This document shows positions 1 through 5,221 of a stretch of DNA of 8,845 bases, piece after piece (the first letter of the stretch is position 1; the number at the start of each line of letters is the position of its first letter). The DNA comes from JAAFIP01 sp043718065 (GTDB lineage: Bacteria > Pseudomonadota > Gammaproteobacteria > Burkholderiales > Burkholderiaceae_C). Under the pieces are notes generated by a model. The model worked only from the letters and a program-made list of their open reading frames with translations. It was not told where the DNA came from and did no database searches. The stretch is taken from the NCBI GenBank assembly GCA_043718065.1, contig JAYSWJ010000211.1, positions 1 to 8,845 on the forward strand. The letters are read 5' to 3'. The translations under genes were made by a program, and so were the position numbers.

Positions 1-199
1 ACGCAAATACGGTGACCAGTGTGTTGGCCAACAGCGCCACACCGTTGTTACCGCTACTCAAACGCTCGGCCATGATGCCCGAGCCAATCACGGCGCACAG
101 CAGCATGGCGGTGCCTAGGCATTCGGCAAAGGCTTTTTGAGCGAGGGTGTAGGTGGGGTTGTAGCTCGGCGTGCCAGAGTTGCTTGCGGGCTGATTCAT
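1..199 (-). CDS. MIP-family aquaporin/glycerol channel (AqpS-like), N-terminal part only
   Basis: The reading frame starts at an ATG at 199 and stays open to the window edge, giving 66 codons. After about 20 polar residues comes a first membrane segment with the look of MIP channels (AECLGTAMLLCAVIGSGIMA) and then the start of a second (VALLANTLVTVFA). In arsenic operons, aquaporins of the AqpS type let arsenite produced by the reductase leave the cell down its gradient; that role here is inferred from position. The start overlaps the arsC stop as ATGA (196-199), so the two genes are translationally coupled and in one operon. The NPA pore motifs, which would prove the family, lie outside the window. 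Another arsenite exporter family is less likely, because the GSGIMAERL stretch is typical of the AqpS-like group as I remember it. Confidence 0.75.
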   Translation of the reverse strand, partial: MNQPASNSGTPSYNPTYTLAQKAFAECLGTAMLLCAVIGSGIMAERLSSGNNGVALLANTLVTVFA

Positions 200-708
200 G
201 ACTGCGCAAGTGCCCTAGCGCTGCTTTGCAAAGCCACAATTTGCAGCTTTTCAGGCGGTAAGCTGATCAGTAGCTCGATGCGGCGCTTGATAGCCAGCAT
301 GGTTTGGCGAAAAGCGATTAACTTTTCGGCGTCGCTGGCGTCCCCTGCGCTAGGGTCGGCGTAGCTCCAGTGGGCGGTTGCGGGCTGGCCGGGCCAATAG
401 GGGCATACCTCCCCTGCAGCGTTGTCGCACACGGTAATGATCAAGTCCATCTTGGGCGCATCGGGCAGTGCAAAGTCGTCCCAGCTTTTGCTGTGCAAGC
501 CAGTGGTGGGTACGCCTGCGTGGTCTAGTACTTGCAAACCCAGTGGGTTGGGTTGCTGGTTATCACGCGGGCTACTGCCAGCAGAAAACCCTTTGAATTT
601 GCCATGGCCTAAGTGGTTAAGCAACGCCTCGGCCAAGATGCTGCGGGCTGAGTTGTGGGTGCACAAGAAAAGTACGTTCAGTGCAGGGTGGGTATTGTCA
701 TTGTTCAT
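196..708 (-). CDS. arsC: Arsenate reductase, low-molecular-weight phosphatase type
   Basis: The 170-residue protein reduces arsenate to arsenite in the cytoplasm. It has the LMW tyrosine phosphatase fold signature: a P-loop C16-THNSA-R22-S23 (CX5R) right after the first beta strand (VLFLCTHNSARS), and a D118-P119 pair (ADPSAG) in the position of the general acid. C94 and C102 (VCDNAAGEVCP) are candidates for the disulfide cascade that regenerates the nucleophilic cysteine in thioredoxin-coupled enzymes. The 8-residue step between them differs by one from the staphylococcal plasmid enzyme as I recall it, so the electron donor is uncertain. This is unrelated in fold to the E. coli R773 glutaredoxin-type ArsC. 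It lies 96 nt downstream of arsR and overlaps the aquaporin gene by 4 nt. No clear Shine-Dalgarno sequence precedes the ATG. Confidence 0.93.
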   Translation of the reverse strand: MNNDNTHPALNVLFLCTHNSARSILAEALLNHLGHGKFKGFSAGSSPRDNQQPNPLGLQVLDHAGVPTTGLHSKSWDDFALPDAPKMDLIITVCDNAAGEVCPYWPGQPATAHWSYADPSAGDASDAEKLIAFRQTMLAIKRRIELLISLPPEKLQIVALQSSARALAQS

Positions 709-745
709 AATTGCTAATTTTTAAGATGGAAATAGGCTTCTAAGG

Positions 746-792
746 CTTGATTTAACTGCTCAAGCAGCTATTAAAAATAGAGCTAAATCAAG
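746..792 (-). repeat. Structured intergenic repeat, copy A, between arsR and arsC
   Basis: A perfect 9-bp inverted repeat (CTTGATTTA at 746-754, TAAATCAAG at 784-792) encloses two small hairpins: CTGCT-CA-AGCAG (756-767) and CTATT-AAA-AATAG (768-780). The result is a three-way, cloverleaf-like fold in the arsR-arsC spacer transcript. Its core at 755-772 is the exact reverse complement of 2085-2102 (18 nt identical), so it is a dispersed repeat and not specific to this operon. I recall related AT-rich elements with the core ATAGCTGCTTG from Comamonadaceae intergenic regions; that link is from memory. It may influence mRNA stability or the arsR:arsC expression ratio, but no function is shown. 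Confidence 0.7.
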
Positions 793-804
793 TTCAGCAG
801 TCAT

Positions 805-1164
805 TTAGCAGCAGGCCAAGTTGGCCGCATCTACTGCACAGACTTGCCCAGCGCAGCAGTGCTCGGTCAGGTAACCCAGCAAGGTGTGCATTTGCGCATA
901 GTTAGCGCGGTAAATCAAATTACGGCCTTGCTGCTCTACATTGACCAAGCCACTATGGAATAGCTCTTTAAGGTGAAACGACAGCGCACTGGGCGCAATG
1001 TCTAGCAGCGCAGCTATGGCGCTGGGGGTCAAACCCTCGCTACCCGCCATCACCAGTGCGCGAAAGGTACGCAAGCGTTGTGGCTGTGCCAGCGCTGCCA
1101 GCGCACCGATAGCTTCAGTCTCGGCTAGTTTGGCGGTTTTATTGGGCTTGGATAATGCTTTCAT
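805..1164 (-). CDS. arsR: ArsR-family metalloid-responsive repressor
   Basis: This 119-residue winged-helix protein is expected to repress the ars operon until arsenite binds. The core LAQPQRLRTFRAL (about 25-37), the recognition region IAALLDIAPSALSFHLKEL (50-68) and the wing with GRNLIYRANY (80-89) are typical of the family. It lacks the ELCVCDL cysteines of the R773/R46 ArsR type. Instead it has a cysteine-rich tail, with C103, C104 and C109 (EHCCAGQVC) plus terminal C118-C119, resembling the C-terminal arsenite site known from Acidithiobacillus ferrooxidans ArsR. The only plausible start is the ATG at 1164: no other ATG, GTG or TTG occurs in the first 38 codons. The operator and -10 element sit directly upstream, implying autoregulation and a leaderless mRNA. 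Confidence 0.93.
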   Translation of the reverse strand: MKALSKPNKTAKLAETEAIGALAALAQPQRLRTFRALVMAGSEGLTPSAIAALLDIAPSALSFHLKELFHSGLVNVEQQGRNLIYRANYAQMHTLLGYLTEHCCAGQVCAVDAANLACC

Positions 1165-1165
1165 T

Positions 1166-1183
1166 ATTCAATAATAGTTGAAT
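1166..1183. promoter_or_regulatory. Putative ArsR operator
   Basis: A perfect inverted repeat, ATTCAA-N6-TTGAAT, lies 1 nt upstream of the arsR start codon. It covers the predicted -10 element, so a bound repressor would block RNA polymerase. AT-rich imperfect palindromes with TTCAA/TTGAA arms are common at ArsR sites; the assignment to this ArsR is inferred from position. Confidence 0.7.
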
Positions 1184-1199
1184 TATAAATTCTTGTCAA
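1171..1199 (-). promoter_or_regulatory. Sigma-70-type promoter of the ars operon
   Basis: On the minus strand, TTGACA (1199-1194, perfect -35) is followed by a 17-nt spacer and TATTAT (1176-1171, 5 of 6 to TATAAT). Transcription would start 6-8 nt further on, at about 1165-1163, which is the arsR start codon itself. The spacing and match to consensus are good; the start point is a prediction. Confidence 0.72.
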
Positions 1200-1316
1200 A
1201 TCAACTCTGAAAGTGTGCTCAAGTGCTAAGAGAAAAACGCTTTTTTGGGCACACCAAGGCGACAGCTCGGGATGCAACATCAGACTAAAATGATGCCATC
1301 TACCTAGGAAAACTCC

Positions 1317-2072
1317 ATGACAGTATTGACCATTCAATCTCAAGCCAGCCCCGAAGAATGGGCCATTCGCTGCGACCTAGCTGCTTGCTACAGGCTGGTA
1401 GCTTTATACGGCTGGAGCGACCTGGTATTCACCCATATCAGCGCCAAGCTGCCCGGCCCCGAGCACCATTTTTTGATCAACCCCTACGGCCTGATGTTTG
1501 ACGAGATTACTGCGTCATCATTGGTCAAAGTAGACAAAGACTGCAACAAAGTCATCGACTCGCCGTACCCGGTAAACCCTGCAGGCTTTGTGATCCACAG
1601 CGCCGTGCACGAGGCGCGCGAGGACGCTGGCTGCGTGCTGCATACCCACACGCGTGCGGGTGTGGCCGTTAGCGCGCAAGCCGCTGGCGTGCTGCCTATT
1701 AGCCAGCAAAGCACCTTCGTGCTCGGTTCGCTGGCGTATCACGGCTACCAAGGCGTAGCTTTTCGGCCTGAAGAAAAGCCTAGCCTGCAGGCAGACTTAG
1801 GCAGCGCCAATTACCTGATGCTGCGCAATCACGGCCTGCTGACCGTAGGCAAAACCATTGCAGATGCGTTTTTGCACATGTACGTGTTTGAGTCTACTTG
1901 TCAAATCCAAATCAGTGCGCAAGCTGGCGGTCCACTCACGCAGGTAGAGCCCAGCATAGTGCAAGGCGTGGCCCAAGCCATGAAGGTGCAAACTGGCGGC
2001 CTAGGCGGTGCGTTTGTCTGGCCGTCATTGCTGCGCAAGCTGGAAAGATCGGATCAGATCTACAAGTTGTAG
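1317..2072 (+). CDS. Class II aldolase/adducin-domain protein (adducin-like)
   Basis: The 251-residue protein has the class II aldolase/adducin fold: THISAKLPG near 39-47, the metal-ligand pair H109-T-H111 (VLHTHTRAG) and a third histidine in N171-H172-G173. The stretch around 87-145 (NPAGFVIHSAVHEAR, then LPIS and GSLAYHGYQG) reads like the adducin head domain. I see no Glu at the place where the fuculose-1-phosphate aldolase catalytic Glu would be expected, so true sugar-phosphate aldolase activity is doubtful; that alignment is from memory. The substrate is unknown. The ATG is preceded by AGGA at 1306-1309 with a 7-nt gap, a good ribosome binding site. It is transcribed divergently from arsR, across a 152-nt gap, and away from it. 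The gene stands alone: phoX begins 255 nt later behind its own regulatory region. Confidence 0.85.
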   Translation: MTVLTIQSQASPEEWAIRCDLAACYRLVALYGWSDLVFTHISAKLPGPEHHFLINPYGLMFDEITASSLVKVDKDCNKVIDSPYPVNPAGFVIHSAVHEAREDAGCVLHTHTRAGVAVSAQAAGVLPISQQSTFVLGSLAYHGYQGVAFRPEEKPSLQADLGSANYLMLRNHGLLTVGKTIADAFLHMYVFESTCQIQISAQAGGPLTQVEPSIVQGVAQAMKVQTGGLGGAFVWPSLLRKLERSDQIYKL

Positions 2073-2073
2073 T

Positions 2074-2102
2074 GCTATAAATTAAATAGCTGCTTGAGCA
2101 GT
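2074..2102 (+). repeat. Structured intergenic repeat, copy B
   Basis: It starts 1 nt after the aldolase-like gene's stop codon. It contains GCTAT-N7-ATAGC (2074-2090) followed by CTGCT-TG-AGCAG (2090-2101). The 18-nt core 2085-2102 is identical to the minus strand of copy A at 755-772, in the opposite orientation. The outer 9-bp stem of copy A is absent here. Weaker similarity to copy A continues downstream to about 2120. The hairpins sit where a 3' processing or termination structure would be, but no T-run follows. Confidence 0.65.
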
Positions 2103-2207
2103 ATACACGGTCTAGAACGGCTAAAACAGTGCACAAAAAATGGTCTGAATAAGCCTTACGAGGCCTTGCCGTTTGAAAGTCAATCTTTAGGGCGGTAATT
2201 CACCAAG

Positions 2208-2257
2208 GTGTCAATCTTTGGTAACACGTTGGCAGCTCCTCGTCACAAGATTGACAC
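2208..2257. repeat. 11-bp inverted repeat upstream of phoX, with an extra direct half-copy
   Basis: GTGTCAATCTT (2208-2218) and AAGATTGACAC (2247-2257) are perfect reverse complements separated by 28 nt. A further direct copy of GTCAATCTTT lies at 2179-2188 and 2210-2219, 31 nt apart. The right arm overlaps the Pho-box-like array. It could be a binding site for a second regulator or a hairpin; there is no T-run to suggest a terminator. Confidence 0.6.
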
Positions 2258-2292
2258 AAAAATTTCATAGTCGCGTCACGCTGCTTTGTCAC
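2240..2292 (+). promoter_or_regulatory. Pho-box-like array in front of phoX
   Basis: Four heptamers resembling the PhoB half-site CTGTCAT start exactly 11 bp apart: TCGTCAC (2240), TTGACAC (2251), ATTTCAT (2262) and GCGTCAC (2273). A fifth, TTGTCAC, starts at 2286, 13 bp on. The four-base spacers are AAGA, AAAA and AGTC. The 11-bp period is the hallmark of PhoB binding. Individual matches are only 4-5 of 7, so the period and location before an alkaline phosphatase gene carry the argument. No confident -10 element could be chosen. Confidence 0.6.
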
Positions 2293-2315
2293 ACTTTGCT
2301 TTTATCCCACATCAC

Positions 2316-2321
2316 AGGAGA
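2316..2321 (+). promoter_or_regulatory. Shine-Dalgarno sequence fixing the phoX start
   Basis: AGGAGA lies 6 nt upstream of the ATG at 2328. The frame is also open from a TTG at 2286, but that upstream start has no ribosome binding site and would lie within the Pho-box region, so 2328 is preferred. Confidence 0.85.
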
Positions 2322-2327
2322 GCAAGC

Positions 2328-4259
2328 ATGGGCAAAGGTTACGGTGAAGTATTGGAGCGCGATGGTGCTAACCAGTCTACCAATCATGAATTCGACGCTA
2401 TCGATCCGTCTCGTCGCTGGGTGCTTAAATCCACCGCCGCTACGGTGGCGATGCTGGTAGGTTCTCACAGCAGCAACGTATTGGCACAGTCTGGCGTGCA
2501 GGCCAAACCATTGGGCTTTAGCAGCGTGCCAGTGTCGGTGGCTGATACTTTGGTGGTGCCACCCGAGTACAGCGCACAGGTGCTGTACCGCTGGGGCGAT
2601 GCCATTGGCGCAGTAGCTGGGGCGCCTAGCTTTAAGACAGACGCGTCCAACACCTGGCAAGAGCAGGCCTTGCAAGCGGGCATGCACCACGACGCTGTGG
2701 AGTATTTCGCTATCGACAAAAACCCACGCCATGGCCTGCTGGCCATGAACCACGAATACACGGACGATGGCCTGCTACACACCGATGGCATGAAAACCTG
2801 GGATGCCGACAAAGTGCGCAAGGCCCAGGCGGCGCATGGTGTCAGCGTGATTGAGGTGGTAGAGCAGGGCGGTGCATGGCAAGTGAAACAACAGTCGCAG
2901 TATGCACGCCGCATTACTACTAACACGCCCATGCAGTTTGCTGGCCCCGCTGCGGGGCACGAGCTGCTTAAAACCGCAGCAGACCCGGCAGGCACCAAGC
3001 CACTGGGCACGCTAAACAACTGTGCCGCAGGTCAAACGCCTTGGGGTACTTATTTAACTTGCGAAGAAAACTTCAACGGCTACTTTAACGCCAGCGATAA
3101 ACCCAGCAACGACGAAAAGCGCTACGGCCTGCGTGCCAAAGGCTTTGGCTACCGCTGGCACGAGCATGACGCACGCTTTGATATGGCGCAAACGCCTAAC
3201 GAACCCAATCGTTTTGGCTGGGTGGTAGAGATCGACCCTATGGACCCTAGCAGCACGCCGATCAAGCGCACCGCATTAGGCCGCATCAAGCATGAGGGTG
3301 CCACCTCAGCAGTCAGCAAAGATGGCCGCGCAGTGGTCTACATGGGCGATGATGAGCGGTTTGAATACATTTATAAATTTGTCAGCCGTGACAAAATCAA
3401 ACCCGGTGGCTACAAAACCAACGCGAGTTTGCTAGACCACGGCACTTTGTTTGTAGCGCGTTTTGACACCAACGGGTTGGGCCGCTGGCTGCCTTTAGTG
3501 CACGGTGAGTCGGGGCTTAATGCGGCCAGTGGGTTTGCCAGCCAAGCAGAGGTGGTCATCAAAAGTCGTCAGGCTGCAGATGTGGCAGGCGCTACAAAAA
3601 TGGACCGTCCAGAATGGATTGCCGTCAATCCTATTAACGGCGAAGTGTTTGTTACCCTCACCAACAACAGTGAACGCGGCCAACCTGGCAAAACACTGGT
3701 GAGCGATGCCAATCCGCGCAGCGAGAACATCATGGGCCACATTATTCGCTGGCAAGAGGGCAATGGCACTGCCAAAGTAAGCGACGCCGCGGCAGACGAA
3801 TTTCGCTGGATGCATTTTGCTTTGGCAGGCGACCCTAATGCGGCCAATGCTGAGCACCGTGGTAATGTCAAAGGCGATATGTATGGCAGCCCCGACGGCT
3901 TGAGTATTGATGCAGGCGGCCTGATGTGGATACAAACGGATATATCCACATCGGTGATGAACAAAGGTGCCTACACCAGCGTGGGTAACAACATGATGCT
4001 GTGCGCCAATCCGTCCACTGGCGAGACTAAGCGATTTTTAACGGGACCTTCGGGTTGCGAGATCACAGGTGTCACGTTTACACCCGACCGCCGCGCCGTG
4101 TTTATCAATATCCAACACCCGGGTGAGACAGCCAGCGAACGTAACGACCCTGAAAAACCCATGGCAGTCAGCCAGTGGCCCGATGGTGCAAGCGGTGGCC
4201 GCCCGCGCTCGGCCACCGTGGTAATACGCCGTAAAGATGGCGGCATTGTCGGCACTTAG
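2328..4259 (+). CDS. phoX: PhoX-family alkaline phosphatase, Tat-exported
   Basis: The 643-residue protein releases inorganic phosphate from phosphate esters outside the cytoplasm. Its length matches the PhoX (DUF839) family. A twin-arginine signal S28-R29-R30-W-V-L-K34 is followed by a hydrophobic stretch to about residue 45, with likely cleavage after VLA (53). Family motifs are in order: AMNHEYTDDG (139-148), TCEENFNGYF (244-253), DDERFEYIYKF (341-351), DRPEWIAVNP (426-435), SPDGLSIDAGGLMWIQTD (521-538) and a C-terminal blade GCEITGVTFTPDRRAVF (576-592). Characterised PhoX enzymes carry iron and calcium, and C245 in TCEEN corresponds to the iron-binding cysteine as I recall it. Folding with cofactors before export fits the Tat signal. 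Pho-box-like heptamers lie upstream and an intrinsic terminator follows. No frameshift or missing motif was seen. Confidence 0.95.
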   Translation: MGKGYGEVLERDGANQSTNHEFDAIDPSRRWVLKSTAATVAMLVGSHSSNVLAQSGVQAKPLGFSSVPVSVADTLVVPPEYSAQVLYRWGDAIGAVAGAPSFKTDASNTWQEQALQAGMHHDAVEYFAIDKNPRHGLLAMNHEYTDDGLLHTDGMKTWDADKVRKAQAAHGVSVIEVVEQGGAWQVKQQSQYARRITTNTPMQFAGPAAGHELLKTAADPAGTKPLGTLNNCAAGQTPWGTYLTCEENFNGYFNASDKPSNDEKRYGLRAKGFGYRWHEHDARFDMAQTPNEPNRFGWVVEIDPMDPSSTPIKRTALGRIKHEGATSAVSKDGRAVVYMGDDERFEYIYKFVSRDKIKPGGYKTNASLLDHGTLFVARFDTNGLGRWLPLVHGESGLNAASGFASQAEVVIKSRQAADVAGATKMDRPEWIAVNPINGEVFVTLTNNSERGQPGKTLVSDANPRSENIMGHIIRWQEGNGTAKVSDAAADEFRWMHFALAGDPNAANAEHRGNVKGDMYGSPDGLSIDAGGLMWIQTDISTSVMNKGAYTSVGNNMMLCANPSTGETKRFLTGPSGCEITGVTFTPDRRAVFINIQHPGETASERNDPEKPMAVSQWPDGASGGRPRSATVVIRRKDGGIVGT

Positions 4260-4270
4260 TAGCCCCTCCC

Positions 4271-4296
4271 AAGCCCTCTGATTGAGGGCTTTTTTT
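4271..4296 (+). terminator. Rho-independent terminator after phoX
   Basis: AAGCCCTC (4271-4278), loop TGATT and GAGGGCTT (4284-4291) form an 8-bp stem with a GC-rich core, and the T-run spans 4290-4296. It lies 11 nt past the phoX stop and only 37 nt before the start of the olsB-like gene, so it should limit but may not abolish read-through into the lipid genes. Confidence 0.88.
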
Positions 4297-4320
4297 ATAG
4301 CTGATGGAGTATTTTTAACG

Positions 4321-4325
4321 AAGGA
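4321..4325 (+). promoter_or_regulatory. Shine-Dalgarno sequence deciding the olsB start
   Basis: AAGGA is 8 nt from the ATG at 4334 but only 2 nt from the in-frame ATG at 4328. Normal spacing favours 4334, shortening the protein by two residues. Confidence 0.7.
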
Positions 4326-4333
4326 AAATGAGC

Positions 4334-5221
4334 ATGAAAGAACTACCTATTCCAACACTCGCTTTTTCTAGCGGCTTTGCGTCTAAAGCAATGCATTATG
4401 TGCAGTCACTGGTAGCCCCTAAGTCATTGCTACCCACCGCCGCACAAGCACCAACCCATGTCGCGGCAAACCCTCAACGCACACCTCGCACCGCTGGCGT
4501 ACACACAGCTTGGGCCCGTCATCAAGACGAGGTTAGGCAAGCGCAGCGCTTGCGCTACCAGGTATTTGCGCGTGAGATGGGTGCGCGGCTAGAAACTCCG
4601 TTGCCCGACCACGATGTAGATCGGTTTGACGATTTTTGCGAACATTTGTTAGCACGCGACACTGCTACTGGCCAAGTGATTGGAACCTACCGTGTACTCA
4701 CGCCCACCCAAGCTGTCCGCGCGGGTGGGGCCTACAGCGACACCGAGTTTGATTTAAGCCCATTGCACAGCCTGCGCTCCAAAATGGTAGAGCTGGGTCG
4801 CAGCTGTGTGCATGCAGAGCACCGCCAGGGAGGCGTGATATTGGCGCTGGGCAGTGCGCTGTACGAATTTATGGCCCGCAACCGCCTAGAAACCATGATG
4901 GGTTGCGCCAGCATTCCCATGCTGCATAACGGCATGGTCAGCGGCGATGTAGCCGCCAGCGTATGGCGGCAAATGAAAGAAAAGCATTTGGCTGAGCCAG
5001 CATTTCAAGTGCGCGCACATTTGCCATTGCCAGTAGACCAGTTGGACGATACGCTGGACGTAGCACCACCAGCCTTGATTAAAGGCTATTTGCGCCAAGG
5101 CGCCAAAGTACTGGGCGCACCCGCGTGGGACCCAGATTTCAACACAGCAGATTTGCCGTTGTTGATTCACGTCAAAGATGCTCCTAGCCGCTTTACCAAG
5201 CGACTTGAGGTAGCAGCGTGA
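4334..5221 (+). CDS. olsB: OlsB-like L-ornithine N-acyltransferase (GNAT-like, lyso-ornithine lipid synthesis)
   Basis: The 295-residue protein resembles OlsB, which transfers a 3-hydroxyacyl chain from acyl carrier protein to ornithine, the first step to phosphorus-free ornithine lipids. After a variable N-terminal region of about 58 residues come the family motifs: RYQVFAREMGARL (74-86), DRFDDFCEHLL (96-106), GTYRVL (117-122), ELGRSCVHAEHRQGGVI (153-169), GCASIPM (190-196), and a C-terminal LIKGYLRQGAKVLGAPAWD (248-266) followed by DFNTADL. Length matches known OlsB proteins. No OlsA-type second acyltransferase is present in the window, so completion of the lipid depends on a gene elsewhere. 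The stop overlaps the plcP start as GTGA. A different amino acid acceptor cannot be excluded, but the family call is firm and the neighbours support membrane lipid replacement. Confidence 0.82.
   Translation: MKELPIPTLAFSSGFASKAMHYVQSLVAPKSLLPTAAQAPTHVAANPQRTPRTAGVHTAWARHQDEVRQAQRLRYQVFAREMGARLETPLPDHDVDRFDDFCEHLLARDTATGQVIGTYRVLTPTQAVRAGGAYSDTEFDLSPLHSLRSKMVELGRSCVHAEHRQGGVILALGSALYEFMARNRLETMMGCASIPMLHNGMVSGDVAASVWRQMKEKHLAEPAFQVRAHLPLPVDQLDDTLDVAPPALIKGYLRQGAKVLGAPAWDPDFNTADLPLLIHVKDAPSRFTKRLEVAA

Noticed and set aside
54..239. 61-codon minus-strand frame overlapping the aquaporin start and the arsC end
   Set aside because: It is in a different frame from the membrane-segment-containing aquaporin frame, which couples to arsC by ATGA.
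422..724. 100-codon plus-strand open frame opposite arsC
   Set aside because: arsC on the minus strand has its catalytic motif and operon context; this frame has no support.
1233..1246. AAAAACGC-TTTTTT symmetrical stretch upstream of the aldolase-like gene, considered as a terminator
   Set aside because: The stem would be only A-T pairs around a three-base loop, with no GC-rich part, and it lies in a divergent intergenic region.
1286..1291. TAAAAT as a -10 element for the aldolase-like gene
   Set aside because: No acceptable -35 sequence is found 16-18 bp upstream, so I do not call a promoter.
2465..3019. Long open frame of 184 codons on the minus strand inside phoX
   Set aside because: It lies opposite a well-supported phoX and has a composition typical of a shadow frame, with no recognisable motif or ribosome binding site.
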